This document shows, one piece after another, positions 1-8,279 of a stretch of DNA of 64,000 bases. The position numbers were made by a program, and so were the translations under genes. This DNA is from Vagococcus allomyrinae (GTDB lineage Bacteria > Bacillota > Bacilli > Lactobacillales > Vagococcaceae), in NCBI RefSeq assembly GCF_017829975.1, contig NZ_JAEEGA010000009.1, forward strand, positions 62,001-126,000, written 5' to 3'. Below the pieces are notes generated by a model. It had not been told where the DNA came from. It was given only the letters and a program-made list of their open reading frames with translations, and made no database searches. Within the stretch, counting starts at the first letter, position 1, and every line of letters starts with the position of its first letter.

Positions 1-322
1 ATCTTTTGCTTTACTTAAATAGTCAATTTATATGCTAGATAGTCGGTCAAATAAAGCAGGCCAGGGCAGACTAAAAAGGAACCGAAAGGATGTCGTTAAT
101 ATAACAAAATTTATATTGAGGTGTGATAAAGAGGAGGGGATGTTGCCGCCTGTTTTTATTTAAGAGAATCGTAATGAGTGTTGGTGAAAATTAAAGCGAA
201 ACAAAAGACACTTTTGTAGGAAACAGTGGCTAAATTCCCTTAATAGGTGACAGAATTGTCATTCTGTTTTGGCCCTTTTTTTGGTATAATAAAGGTAGGT
301 AAATAAGGTGAGGTGAGTATTT
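1..322. other. Intergenic leader region with a promoter
   Basis: No convincing gene is visible in the first 322 bases. An extended -10 element (TGGTATAAT, about 282-290) lies about 33 bases before the first gene and probably drives it. A short inverted repeat (ACAGAAT/ATTCTGT, about 250-267) sits just upstream of that element and might be an operator. A strong ribosome binding site near 131-139 leads only to a seven-codon frame. Confidence 0.4.
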
Positions 323-559
323 ATGAGTTTAATTGATAAAGTAAGGGAGTATCAGCAGAGTAAGAAATTGTCCCATAGCACAAAATTACAAAAGAAAAAT
401 GATGAACTGAGAGCTAATGGTGTTGAACCAGTCAAAAAAGGCTGGGGGCAAATGGTAAATACTGGAAGTGGTGGTTTTAATCAAGCAAATCCAATTGACA
501 TTAAGTATGATCTGGCCCAGCAACAAAAAAATATTGCTGAAAAAAACTCGGAAAAATGA
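323..559 (+). CDS. Small hypothetical hydrophilic protein (78 aa)
   Basis: I do not recognise this 78-residue protein. It is highly charged and rich in Lys, Gln and Asn, with no membrane segment or signal peptide. The first 30 residues could form an amphipathic helix, and the middle holds a Gly-rich stretch (GSGGF). A GGTGAGGTGAG ribosome binding site precedes the ATG and an extended -10 promoter lies just upstream, so it looks genuinely expressed. It stands alone: the next gene starts about 240 bases later. It is probably a small cytoplasmic protein of a conserved hypothetical family. Confidence 0.6.
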   Translation: MSLIDKVREYQQSKKLSHSTKLQKKNDELRANGVEPVKKGWGQMVNTGSGGFNQANPIDIKYDLAQQQKNIAEKNSEK

Positions 560-803
560 GTGATTCCCCCGAGATGTTTATTTCTTGGAGGCTCCGTATT
601 AGGGAATCCTTTTTTTGAAGATTTGATTGGGCGAAGTGAAGAAGATGGGCCAATTCTGTCCGTGTATGTGTCAATCGTTATTTGGCTTACAAGACATCTT
701 AAAAGGAAAAGGGCGATTCCAATGGGCTTATAGGACCTTAGAGAGAACCACGTTTAAAATTGGCTTTAGGCAAATACGATGATAAATGATTGGAGGAGTG
801 TGA

Positions 804-1334
804 GTGGCTAGAGCTAGAACTAAAAAAGAGTTAGTGTCTCAGGGAGAAGAGACCTTTAATGAGTTAATGGCTTTGATTGAGTCCATCCCTAAAGAACAGA
901 TTGACGATTTATTTCAGTTTGAGGATGTCAAAGAGACGGCGGCTCATTGGAAAAGAGATAAAAACGTAAAAGATGTGCTTATCCATTTATATGAGTGGCA
1001 TCGCTTGCTATTAAATTGGGTGGAAGCGAATCAGAACGGAATTGAAACGCCCTTCTTGCAAGAAGGCTACAACTGGAGAACGTATGGTGAAATGAATAAT
1101 GAGTTCGTAAAGCAACATCTAACGACTTCTTTTGACGAAGCGTTTAACTCATTAAAAGAAAGCCATTCACAAGTAATGAGACTTGCCCTAAATTTTTCTG
1201 AGGAAGAGTTGTTCTCAAAAAAGGTTTTTAAATGGGTTGGCGGTAGCACACTTGGTGGGTATTTTGTCTCCTCGACTTCGAGCCATTATCTGTGGGCAAT
1301 AAAAAAAATAAAACAACATCAGAAATCTTTATAA
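804..1334 (+). CDS. ClbS/DfsB family four-helix-bundle protein
   Basis: The protein matches the ClbS/DfsB (DUF1706) family, a branch of the DinB-like four-helix bundles. Visible signatures are the N-terminal KKELV..GE..F.EL segment, the VKDVLIHLYEWHRLLL helix around residues 60-75 and a GYNWRTYGEMN stretch near 90-100. Its 176 residues fit the family length. ClbS inactivates colibactin, but most relatives in Firmicutes have no known substrate, so a toxin-resistance role is only a family-level guess. The GTG start is chosen because TGGAGGA lies 7 bases upstream and no better ATG exists. The gene is monocistronic. Confidence 0.8.
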   Translation: MARARTKKELVSQGEETFNELMALIESIPKEQIDDLFQFEDVKETAAHWKRDKNVKDVLIHLYEWHRLLLNWVEANQNGIETPFLQEGYNWRTYGEMNNEFVKQHLTTSFDEAFNSLKESHSQVMRLALNFSEEELFSKKVFKWVGGSTLGGYFVSSTSSHYLWAIKKIKQHQKSL

Positions 1335-1440
1335 ATACTATTGAAGAGCAATCCTGATAAAGTGACGGCTCTTTTTTTGCATGGTTGAGTGGAAATGAGG
1401 ATCACTTGAAAAAATTTGTTGTGATGATTGTCAAAAGTAA

Positions 1441-1475
1441 AAAGAAGATCTCTCTTATTTGGGGAGATCTTCTTT
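1441..1475. terminator. Bidirectional intrinsic terminator
   Basis: A 12-bp inverted repeat (AAAGAAGATCTC/GAGATCTTCTTT) separates convergent genes. T-rich sequence follows on both strands, so it probably ends both the ClbS-like gene and the XRE regulator gene. Confidence 0.75.
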
Positions 1476-1483
1476 GATTTTAG

Positions 1484-1690
1484 CTAATCTGATCGATACT
1501 CAAGGATATCGCCTGGTTGGCAATCGAGAGCCTGACAAATGGCTTCAAGGGTAGAAAAGCGAATGGCAACTGCTTTGCTGTTTTTTAATTTGGATAAATT
1601 AACGTTGGTGATGCCAACAAGGGGTGAGAGCTCTTTTAAGGATATCTTTCGCTCGAGCATGAAGCGATCTAATCTCACTAATATAGGCAC
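1484..1690 (-). CDS. XRE-family helix-turn-helix regulator (YozG-like)
   Basis: This 68-residue single-domain protein is a Cro/CI-type DNA-binding protein. The helix-turn-helix covers about residues 14-50 (ISLKELSPLVGITNVNLSKL) and is followed by a typical FSTLEAICQALDCQPGDIL tail. Small regulators of this type are commonly encoded next to a DUF2975 membrane protein, and the remains of such a gene lie directly upstream on the same strand, which supports the assignment. Translation starts at GTG after an AAAGGGG ribosome binding site. With its partner broken, it may now act alone. The targets are unknown. Confidence 0.85.
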   Translation of the reverse strand: MPILVRLDRFMLERKISLKELSPLVGITNVNLSKLKNSKAVAIRFSTLEAICQALDCQPGDILEYRSD

Positions 1691-1740
1691 ATGCGCCCCT
1701 TTCTAAATGACTTCATCTGAAAATTTTTGTAGTTTAATCC

Positions 1741-2132
1741 CTAATTGACAATTTCTGCTAAGCAGACAAAAATGATCCCTACCAATGAGACAGCGGTTAA
1801 TTGAATTTGGAAAAAATGACCTTGACTCATGGCGAAACTGACTAGGATCGAAAAGAGAATAGAGGAAAAACAATCGATAACGATTAATACCATTCCCATG
1901 AGTTTAAACCAATGATAAAATTCGTAGGAGAAAGGGGGGAGTCCTGTGGATATTTTTTTAATAAGGTACTACCTTTCCAAAATAAGTAAGAGAAAGCCAA
2001 AGAATACAGGGTGTGTGTTAAAACGGAGGCAAATTGCCAGTCCCCTTTGGAAATGTCAGTGGTTTGTGAACTGAAGATCGCAAGCTTTGATAGGTGGAAT
2101 TGAAATGGCAGGGCTCGTGCTATCTTTTGAAA
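1741..2132 (-). pseudogene. Decayed DUF2975 membrane protein gene
   Basis: Reading the minus strand, two frames together give a DUF2975-like membrane protein. One frame (about 2132-1960) encodes KGDWQFASVLTHTLYSLAF and ends in LLKK. A second frame (about 1960-1741) continues with FSYEFYHWFKLMGMVLIVID and ends in CLAEIVN before a TAG. The break falls at a run of seven T (1953-1959) and is explained by one missing base. The expected first membrane helix and start codon are also missing upstream, so true decay is likelier than a single sequencing error. It lies immediately upstream of the XRE regulator, the usual arrangement for this pair. Confidence 0.65.
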
Positions 2133-2288
2133 TTAATGTAAAACAATAATTATTTAACGATTACCGATAATAAAGTTGTGGAAATTGAGAAAAGAGCCTT
2201 CCTAACGATAATGCTGTTAATTTCGACATTGTTTGCAAGGACAGTTATAATAAAGAATAGATGAGAGTTAAGGGGAAGGAAAAAGCGA

Positions 2289-2813
2289 ATGAAAACAATT
2301 ATTGAGCTGTTACCACTTAAAGGAGCTGTCATAGGGGATCATCAAGTTATGTTTGGCGACAGTAAAGAACAGATTTTAAAAACATTTAAATTGGCTAAAG
2401 TTGATGAAGGTGAGATCTTATACTTAGATGAGTATGAATTATCAATTTCATTTAGTTATGATAAGGTCGTTTTTATCGAATGTTTATATGGCACAAAATC
2501 AGAAAAAACAATTCCTAAAATAGACGGGTGTGAGATTTTTAAACTACCGGCAGCTGAAGTGTTAGCCTTGTTAGTAGCAAAAAATGGTTGTGAGCCTGAA
2601 TTTGAAGAAGAAAGGGGCTACTTGTTTTCAGAGATAAGTGTCGGTTGTTATCGTCCTTCAACACCAGAGGATATTTTGGAAGAAATTGAGTTAATGAAAA
2701 ATGATGGCAGTTATGAGGATAATCAAGAGTGGTTGGAAGAGGATTTGAGTGCAGCTCGCTACTTTCAAACTGTTGGGATTGGGGTTGAAGGGTATTACCG
2801 ATCCTTAGATTAA
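2289..2813 (+). CDS. Hypothetical acidic protein (174 aa)
   Basis: I do not recognise a family. The protein is soluble and strongly acidic, with a C-terminal EEIELMKNDG...EEWLEEDLSAARYF region and no signal peptide or membrane helix. The N-terminal half alternates short hydrophobic and charged stretches that look like beta strands. A GGGGAAGG-type ribosome binding site precedes the ATG. Small acidic stand-alone proteins of this kind are sometimes immunity or SMI1-like proteins, but no toxin gene is adjacent, so I make no functional claim. Confidence 0.6.
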   Translation: MKTIIELLPLKGAVIGDHQVMFGDSKEQILKTFKLAKVDEGEILYLDEYELSISFSYDKVVFIECLYGTKSEKTIPKIDGCEIFKLPAAEVLALLVAKNGCEPEFEEERGYLFSEISVGCYRPSTPEDILEEIELMKNDGSYEDNQEWLEEDLSAARYFQTVGIGVEGYYRSLD

Positions 2814-2975
2814 CCCATTGCAACAATCAAGTTTAGTTGATGTAATTGATGCCGTTAGAAATTGCAGAAAATCCTGAATGCCACGGTCTAAACTGCTCTT
2901 TATTTATAGCTCAAGCAGTTTATTCCGGCGGTGATACTAATAATGAGGCACAGTTGGCTGGAGGGAGGTCATCAG

Positions 2976-3170
2976 ATGGGAACTTATAGTCAAAGAGAGT
3001 TGAATGAGGCTAAAAAGGCAATTGATTCCTTAGTGAGTAAGAGCCAAAAAGCCAAGGAAAGTTTAGCTAGCAAGGATCTTCAGCGCTATAAAGGGCAGTT
3101 GACCTTACTAACTAATAGAATAAAAGCGTTGGAAATCGCCAGCGAGTTAATTACCAATGAGCTTGATTAA
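2976..3170 (+). CDS. Small hypothetical helical protein (64 aa)
   Basis: This 64-residue protein begins MGTYSQRELNEAKKAI and is predicted to be almost entirely helical, with heptad-like Lys/Leu spacing. An upstream in-frame start at 2931 is possible, but ATG 2976 is preceded by GGGAGG at an ideal 7-base spacing, so I chose it. It ends 30 bases before the DUF2200 gene and may be co-transcribed with it. No function can be assigned. Confidence 0.6.
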   Translation: MGTYSQRELNEAKKAIDSLVSKSQKAKESLASKDLQRYKGQLTLLTNRIKALEIASELITNELD

Positions 3171-3200
3171 GGGCTCTGGGGAAAACGTGAGGAGAGTTGA

Positions 3201-3554
3201 ATGATGAAAAAGCCAAAGATTTTTAGTATGTCCTTTGCCAGTGTTTATCCTTTATATATACAAAAAGCAGAAAAAAAGGGGCGGACAAAAGCCGAAGTAG
3301 ATGAGATTATATACTGGCTAACCGGTTATGACCAGGCTACTTTGCAACAGCAAATTGACGACAGGGTCGATTTTGAAGTGTTTTTTAAGGGTGCCCCCCA
3401 ATTGAATCCTAATGTAACACTGATCAAAGGGGTCATTTGTGGGTATCGAGTGGAAGAGATTGAAGATGAGTTGATGCAGAAAATCCGTTATTTGGACAAA
3501 TTGATTGATGAATTAGCTAAAGGAAAAGCCATGGAGAAGATATTGCGTAAGTGA
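3201..3554 (+). CDS. DUF2200 domain protein
   Basis: The whole 117-residue protein matches the DUF2200 family. Characteristic segments are [19 protein letters not shown] near the N-terminus, [19 protein letters not shown] and the C-terminal [20 protein letters not shown]. The family is common in Firmicutes and its function is unknown. It is soluble with no signal peptide. A GAGGAG site precedes tandem ATG codons. It follows a small helical protein gene by 30 bases and is followed by about 225 bases without a gene. Confidence 0.9.
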   Translation: MMKKPKIFSMSFASVYPLYIQKAEKKGRTKAEVDEIIYWLTGYDQATLQQQIDDRVDFEVFFKGAPQLNPNVTLIKGVICGYRVEEIEDELMQKIRYLDKLIDELAKGKAMEKILRK

Positions 3555-3778
3555 TGAGCTTGTAGGCGGATGGGGATCGAGTAATTTTGGATGGTTAATC
3601 TCTGAGTTTTTTTGTTTGAGGATTTTATTTGACCGAGACCAATAAATTGTTTTTTTACCTCTCTTTAGGCTGGAGTGGGGCCATTACCCATGGGAACCTT
3701 TGGGAGTGTTCGCTTTTTATTTATTTGTCTGTAAGTCTGTGATAAAATGATAGTACTATTTATAATAAGGAGTACAAA

Positions 3779-4405
3779 ATGAAAGAATCCGTTAAGCATG
3801 ATTTCAATAAATATCAACATTCAATTGAACAATTATACAAACAACGTTCATTAAAACGTTTGGGAATTGACGGTGTTTTAGTTAGTTTATTAATTGTTAG
3901 CTTGGGTGTAGTTCCTGTTATGTTAAAGATAATCATTTTTATTTTATTAGGTCCTCTGCTCATCATAGATACCTATCAGAATATTTTAGTCGCGAAAGAT
4001 CGTCAGCGTTTTATTGATAACTTAAGTCAATCATGGCAAGAATTAATTGATGCGGCTGATTGGACAGATCCTGAAATGATTGTCTACGAAGACGAGAATA
4101 ACTATTTTGTCAAAAAAGATGGGGAGCAATCGGGAATTTCAAAGAAGGGTTCACGAACATTGCCTTCAGAGATTCGTGGACTCTCGTTGATCATCGGTGA
4201 AAACAATAATCTCTTTTCCAAGGGAAACCCTGTTTTTGCGGTATACTGTGATACCACAGAAATTAGGCATATTGACTTAAATAAGAAAAATGAAGCGATT
4301 TTAAAAAATATGCAATGGATGCGATTTAAAAATAAAGTTCTGCGTCCTTTAGGGATCGGAATCATCGTGATTGTGGTATTGCTGTATTTATTGAGAATTA
4401 TTTAG
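3779..4405 (+). CDS. Hypothetical membrane protein (208 aa)
   Basis: No family is recognised. The protein has a cytoplasmic-looking N-terminal 25 residues, a hydrophobic hairpin at about residues 28-64, a polar domain of roughly 120 residues, and a C-terminal membrane helix (about 190-208, rich in Ile and Val). A terminal membrane anchor at each end with a soluble middle domain is the main visible feature. An ATAAGGAG ribosome binding site and an upstream AT-rich promoter (TTTATAATAAGG) support expression. A strong terminator follows, so it is monocistronic. Confidence 0.65.
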   Translation: MKESVKHDFNKYQHSIEQLYKQRSLKRLGIDGVLVSLLIVSLGVVPVMLKIIIFILLGPLLIIDTYQNILVAKDRQRFIDNLSQSWQELIDAADWTDPEMIVYEDENNYFVKKDGEQSGISKKGSRTLPSEIRGLSLIIGENNNLFSKGNPVFAVYCDTTEIRHIDLNKKNEAILKNMQWMRFKNKVLRPLGIGIIVIVVLLYLLRII

Positions 4406-4465
4406 GAGAGCTCAGAGTGGTCGAGGCAAGTGAGAATGACTTGATCGTTTAACCTTTTACAAAGG

Positions 4466-4516
4466 CAAGATTGGAAGTGGGTTTGAACGCAGACCCCTTC
4501 CAATCTTGTTTTTTTT
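4466..4516 (+). terminator. Intrinsic terminator
   Basis: A 12-bp stem (CAAGATTGGAAG/CTTCCAATCTTG) is followed by a run of T. It ends the transcript of the membrane protein gene at 3779-4405. The rest of the 4406-4732 gap shows no gene. Confidence 0.85.
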
Positions 4517-4732
4517 GACCCCAATAAAGTCAAATGTTTGGTTTTGGTTGAGATGGCTTAATAGCTAGAGGGTATTTAGAGTAGGCGCTCTTGTCTCAAC
4601 GTGATCGGCCTCTTGCCAAGTGGCGAAAATTACCCGGTAATCTGCGGTTTTTTTGTGATAAGATAAGTTCATAAAGGCGTGGTTTAGTAAGGTGACTGAC
4701 AAGTAAAGAAACTGTTAAGTAGGGGTGTGGAC

Positions 4733-5941
4733 ATGGGAAATCGAAGTTATTTATATGACAAGGAAGGGCATGTATTATTTGAAGCTAATAATAGTTTGCC
4801 ATTATTTTGGCTAGGATTATTAAATACGAAGATCCTTGATCGCTATCGGGCTGTTTGGCAAGAGTACGAACAGGCGCTGAAGATATTGAATGAGGCTGAA
4901 GGGATGACCGAAGAGGATATTTATCAGTTTTGGTATCAATGGACGGGTCGTCTGGATTTTATCGTGACCCAGAAAGAATTTTTGGGAAATTCTCAAGCTC
5001 TATTGCGTTTTAGTCAGCGGAATTTAGGCGATCTCCATGAATTGACCCGTGATTTTGTCAATTTTTTGAGGCAGCAGTTGCCAGAGACAACGGATTATTT
5101 GAGGCTATCAGTCCTAGAATTTTCTGATTTTTATGAAGCGCCTACAGCGTTTTTGGCTTTTTTAGAAGCTCAAGTGAGGCTAATATCTGCCAATCAAGAG
5201 ACGGCGACTATTTCGCGGGTGCTGGAAAATCCTTTAGGCGAGGGAACTGGCTATGGGACTTACGCAGAGGGGCCAGCATTTGGCGACTTTTCTCAAAAGT
5301 ATCAGTCTTATGAGACGCCAGTGCCTCTTTCCCCTCCTCTTGAGCAGGTGAAAAAAAAGAAGTCCTTTTTTGGAATCATTTTAGTGATATTATTAGCCCT
5401 TATTTGTTTGACACTTCTCCTTATGTTTAAAAGGAGTCAGCTTAATTATGTTAACCTAGAGGGTTATGATCAGGCTAGTTCTCTAGATGAGAAGTCCTTG
5501 ACACAAGAAAAAAATACGCAGATTGAGGTAGACAAAGAACGGGTCGAATTTGATTTACCAGTGGTGTTTAACATTTTGTCTGAAGGCGATATAAGTGACA
5601 AAAATGGTAATTCTTGGCTGGTCATGGAGAGTGAGGAGTATCCAGATCTACTGCTTCAGGTAGGTATTAAAAATAAACGATCCTCCTTATCACCTCAAAC
5701 TTATTCGTTAAACGGGTTGGGGTTAACAGTCATTGACAAGACATTCGTTGATTATCATGGCTTTTTTAAAGAAATGTTATGGACATTAGGCCAAGAAAAA
5801 GGGCTGGTGTATCAATTTGAAACAGAAGAGACTCAAGGAGAGTTATCGTTTATTTCAGAAGGTAAAATAACGGATGAGGAAGGTCTATTGTTTGAACAAT
5901 TGATTGATAGTTTAGCTGTTACGGAGGTCATACCTAATTAA
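4733..5941 (+). CDS. Hypothetical single-pass membrane protein (402 aa)
   Basis: I do not recognise a family. The N-terminal ~200 residues are soluble and helix-rich, with many Trp, Tyr and Phe. A lysine cluster then leads into one strong transmembrane helix (about 210-232, FFGIILVILLALICL). The C-terminal ~170 residues are predicted to lie outside and are acidic. The topology is therefore cytoplasmic domain, helix, extracellular domain. ATG 4733 is preferred over GTG 4727 because the AGGGG site is too close to the GTG. The gene is monocistronic and ends at a hairpin shared with the convergent GntR gene. Confidence 0.65.
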   Translation: MGNRSYLYDKEGHVLFEANNSLPLFWLGLLNTKILDRYRAVWQEYEQALKILNEAEGMTEEDIYQFWYQWTGRLDFIVTQKEFLGNSQALLRFSQRNLGDLHELTRDFVNFLRQQLPETTDYLRLSVLEFSDFYEAPTAFLAFLEAQVRLISANQETATISRVLENPLGEGTGYGTYAEGPAFGDFSQKYQSYETPVPLSPPLEQVKKKKSFFGIILVILLALICLTLLLMFKRSQLNYVNLEGYDQASSLDEKSLTQEKNTQIEVDKERVEFDLPVVFNILSEGDISDKNGNSWLVMESEEYPDLLLQVGIKNKRSSLSPQTYSLNGLGLTVIDKTFVDYHGFFKEMLWTLGQEKGLVYQFETEETQGELSFISEGKITDEEGLLFEQLIDSLAVTEVIPN

Positions 5942-5945
5942 ACGA

Positions 5946-5982
5946 GAGTCCCCCACTAACAAATTTTGCTAGTGGGGGACTC
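5946..5982. terminator. Convergent hairpin terminator
   Basis: A GC-rich 13-bp stem (GAGTCCCCCACTA with its complement) lies between the convergent genes ending at 5941 and 5987. The T-tract is weak on both sides, so termination may be less efficient than at other hairpins in the window. Confidence 0.65.
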
Positions 5983-5986
5983 TGGG

Positions 5987-6697
5987 TTATTCAATAACAT
6001 CTAAGATTGAGTAGCTGCGTTGGTCAAAACGATTGCGACTGCGAGAATACTCAATCGGTTGCCCATCTTTTAAATAGATAACTTGTTCTACTTCTAAGAT
6101 CGGATCTGTTTCCTGACAGTTTAAGTAATCAATATCTAACTGATCAGCTTTATCAGCTTTGAGATTACGATAAGCACCTGCGAAGGAAATACCTAGCTCT
6201 TGGTGAATATAATTGTAAATTGATTGTTTTAAGATAGTAGGTGTTAAACTTGGAACTAATTCAGTTGGCATATAGGTGTGCTCGAGGACATAGGGAAGAT
6301 CATCGAGCAATCGCAGTCTAATGATTTTGTAAACGGGTTGGTGACTGTCCAGTAAGAGTTTTTCTTTGACCAGTTCATCAGGGAACTCGACCTCAAAGAC
6401 AATTATTTGACTGGCTAAATCGTGGTTTTTCATCTGTTGACTCAGGCCATCATATTCCTTCGCCGAAAAATCTTGACCGCCCCAAATACTACTTTTAAGC
6501 ACTCGTGTTCCAGCCCCTCGCTGGCTATACACCAAACCTTCCATGGCCAAAATGTTGATAGCTTTTTTGATCGTGACGCGGCTCACCTTAAATTCTTCAA
6601 CAAATTGCAACTGATTAGGCAAAAGCGAATCTTTTGGGTAACGACCATCCTTGATTCGGTCTCGTAAAATATTCGCTATTTGTTCATACTTCGTCAC
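5987..6697 (-). CDS. GntR-family regulator with UTRA domain (beta-glucoside locus)
   Basis: This is a HutC/FarR-type GntR repressor of 236 residues. The winged helix covers residues 1-70 (LPNQLQFVEEFKVSRVTIKKAINIL, then QRGAGTRV) and a UTRA ligand-binding domain fills the rest, ending in the typical EYSRSRNRFDQRSY motif. It lies 69 bases downstream of the PTS EIIC gene on the same strand. The ligand is probably a phosphorylated beta-glucoside. The paired palindromes at 8177-8212, between the EIIC and GH1 genes, are the obvious candidate operators. Binding has not been shown. Confidence 0.9.
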   Translation of the reverse strand: MTKYEQIANILRDRIKDGRYPKDSLLPNQLQFVEEFKVSRVTIKKAINILAMEGLVYSQRGAGTRVLKSSIWGGQDFSAKEYDGLSQQMKNHDLASQIIVFEVEFPDELVKEKLLLDSHQPVYKIIRLRLLDDLPYVLEHTYMPTELVPSLTPTILKQSIYNYIHQELGISFAGAYRNLKADKADQLDIDYLNCQETDPILEVEQVIYLKDGQPIEYSRSRNRFDQRSYSILDVIE

Positions 6698-6766
6698 GGG
6701 TATCGGCCACCTTTCATTATGACCTTATTATATAGAAGTTCCGCTACTTAGACAATCTATTCTTGG

Positions 6767-8035
6767 TTATTCGACAGTCGTTCGTTGCTTATCTAACATT
6801 TTAAGGAATGGGAACCAGATGATGCCGACAATGATAAAGTCAACGATTTGTAATAAGCCGCCTAAGATGGAGTTGGTAGCCAAAATACCATTGATGATAA
6901 TCGGCACTGTCCAAGGGACAGAAACACCTGTAGGAGCGGGAACTAGGCCGATTGCCATAACAAAATAGTTTAGGGCAGTCACGACTAATGGTGCTAGCAA
7001 CCAAGGGATAAAGATGGTGGCGTTCATCACGATCGGTAAGCCGAAAATAACGGGTTCGTTAACGTTAAAAATACCTGGTGCTAGGGCTAAACGACCGACA
7101 TCTTTTGATTGCTGACTTTTGACAAAAAAGGCCATTAAGATGACGACAGCTAAGGTCATTCCAGAGCCGCCTAATCCAACTGTAAAGACTTCCATAAAAG
7201 GTTTTGTAATGATATGGGGCAATGCTTCACCAGCTTTATAAGCATCTAAATTTTCTAACATCAAGGTATTCCAAATCGGGTCCATGACAGAGTTAACGAT
7301 GATTTGACCGTGTAGGCCAAAGAACCAAAGAAATTGGACAAAGAACAATGCGATCAGAGTGGCTGGTAAGCCGCTACCAAGTCCCATTAAAGGTTTTTGG
7401 ATGACTTCATAGACAAGATCATGTAAATTAGCATGGAAAATTCCCGTCATAATCGCATTAACGATTAAGAAAACAAAGAGTGTGATAATTGCTGGAATTA
7501 ACGCTGCAAAGGATTTGGCAACTGCCGGTGGCACGCCATCGGGCATTTTTATCTGCCAGCCTTTTTTGGTGATACGTGCAAATAATTCAGCTGCCAGAAA
7601 TGCGGCAATCATGCCGATAAACATGCCTTTTGCCCCTAGACGGTCAAGGGTTAAGACGCCACCTAATTCTGAACCATCTTCCAACGTGGTGAAAAAGGGG
7701 GTTAAAATCAGAAAAGCAGAAAAGGCAACAGCGCCACCAAAAATGGCTTCAACGTCATAGGATTTACATAAATAATACCCAATACCAAATGTAACAAATA
7801 CCGACATAATACTCATCGTGGCATTTTGACCGTTTCCAAACAACTCGGTCAAGGTGCCTTTTGTGTTATCACTAAAGAAAGGCAGATTGTTAACAACAAC
7901 GATAATTGAACCAAACATCGTCAGGGGAAATGAAAGCATAAATGCATCTCGTAAAACGGTCAAATAACGATTATTCCCTAGTTTGTTGGCGATTGGCAAG
8001 ATCTTTTCCGCCAGTTTATCCATAAAACTATTCAT
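6767..8035 (-). CDS. PTS cellobiose-family EIIC permease
   Basis: This is the membrane channel subunit of a lactose/cellobiose-family PTS, 422 residues with about ten membrane helices. It opens with MNSFMDKLAEKILPIANKLG, typical of CelB-like EIIC proteins, and holds the conserved FWFFGLHGQ, NEPVIFGLPIVMN and PAPTGVSVPWT-type motifs. ATG 8035 is chosen over an upstream in-frame start because AAAGGAG lies just before it. No EIIA or EIIB gene lies nearby, so it must use subunits encoded elsewhere. It is divergent from the GH1 gene, with which it should share regulation, and is followed by the GntR gene. Confidence 0.93.
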   Translation of the reverse strand: MNSFMDKLAEKILPIANKLGNNRYLTVLRDAFMLSFPLTMFGSIIVVVNNLPFFSDNTKGTLTELFGNGQNATMSIMSVFVTFGIGYYLCKSYDVEAIFGGAVAFSAFLILTPFFTTLEDGSELGGVLTLDRLGAKGMFIGMIAAFLAAELFARITKKGWQIKMPDGVPPAVAKSFAALIPAIITLFVFLIVNAIMTGIFHANLHDLVYEVIQKPLMGLGSGLPATLIALFFVQFLWFFGLHGQIIVNSVMDPIWNTLMLENLDAYKAGEALPHIITKPFMEVFTVGLGGSGMTLAVVILMAFFVKSQQSKDVGRLALAPGIFNVNEPVIFGLPIVMNATIFIPWLLAPLVVTALNYFVMAIGLVPAPTGVSVPWTVPIIINGILATNSILGGLLQIVDFIIVGIIWFPFLKMLDKQRTTVE

Positions 8036-8136
8036 GATTTTCTCCTTTGTAGAGGCCTTGTATGACAGTAAGTGAGGCATACAGGCTCTTTTGGTTATTT
8101 TGGACAAGGGTAATTAATCCTTGGCCAATAAACAGC

Positions 8137-8150
8137 TGAAATCGATTTCT
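8137..8150. promoter_or_regulatory. Candidate cre (CcpA) site
   Basis: TGAAATCGATTTCT matches the cre consensus TGWAANCGNTNWCA at 13 of 14 positions (last base differs) and contains a 12-bp perfect palindrome. It lies in the divergent region between the EIIC and GH1 genes, so carbon catabolite control of one or both is likely. Confidence 0.6.
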
Positions 8151-8176
8151 GGATAATTGTACCATTTTTATTTTAT

Positions 8177-8212
8177 AAAGACTAGTCTTTTATTAATAAA
8201 AGATTTGTCTTT
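8177..8212. promoter_or_regulatory. Tandem palindromic operators, probable GntR sites
   Basis: A perfect 14-bp palindrome, AAAGACTAGTCTTT (8177-8190), is followed 22 bases later (start to start) by a near copy, AAAGATTTGTCTTT (8199-8212), with two differences. Two-turn spacing places both on the same helix face. The second copy overlaps the -35 box of the GH1 promoter, which suits repression by the UTRA regulator at 5987-6697. Confidence 0.65.
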
Positions 8213-8234
8213 GTGTAGGGGGATAGTGTATAAT
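8205..8234 (+). promoter_or_regulatory. Promoter of the GH1 gene
   Basis: A -35 box TTGTCT (8205-8210) and a -10 box TATAAT (8229-8234) are separated by 18 bases. An AAGGAG ribosome binding site (8266-8271) precedes the start codon at 8280. Confidence 0.75.
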
Positions 8235-8279
8235 AAAGCCAGCAAGAGAATAAAACACTTTATTGAAGGAGTTTAACTA

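Noticed and set aside
560-733. A 57-codon frame starting GTG right after the first gene's stop
   Set aside because: It has no ribosome binding site, no recognisable family and only a marginal hydrophobic stretch.
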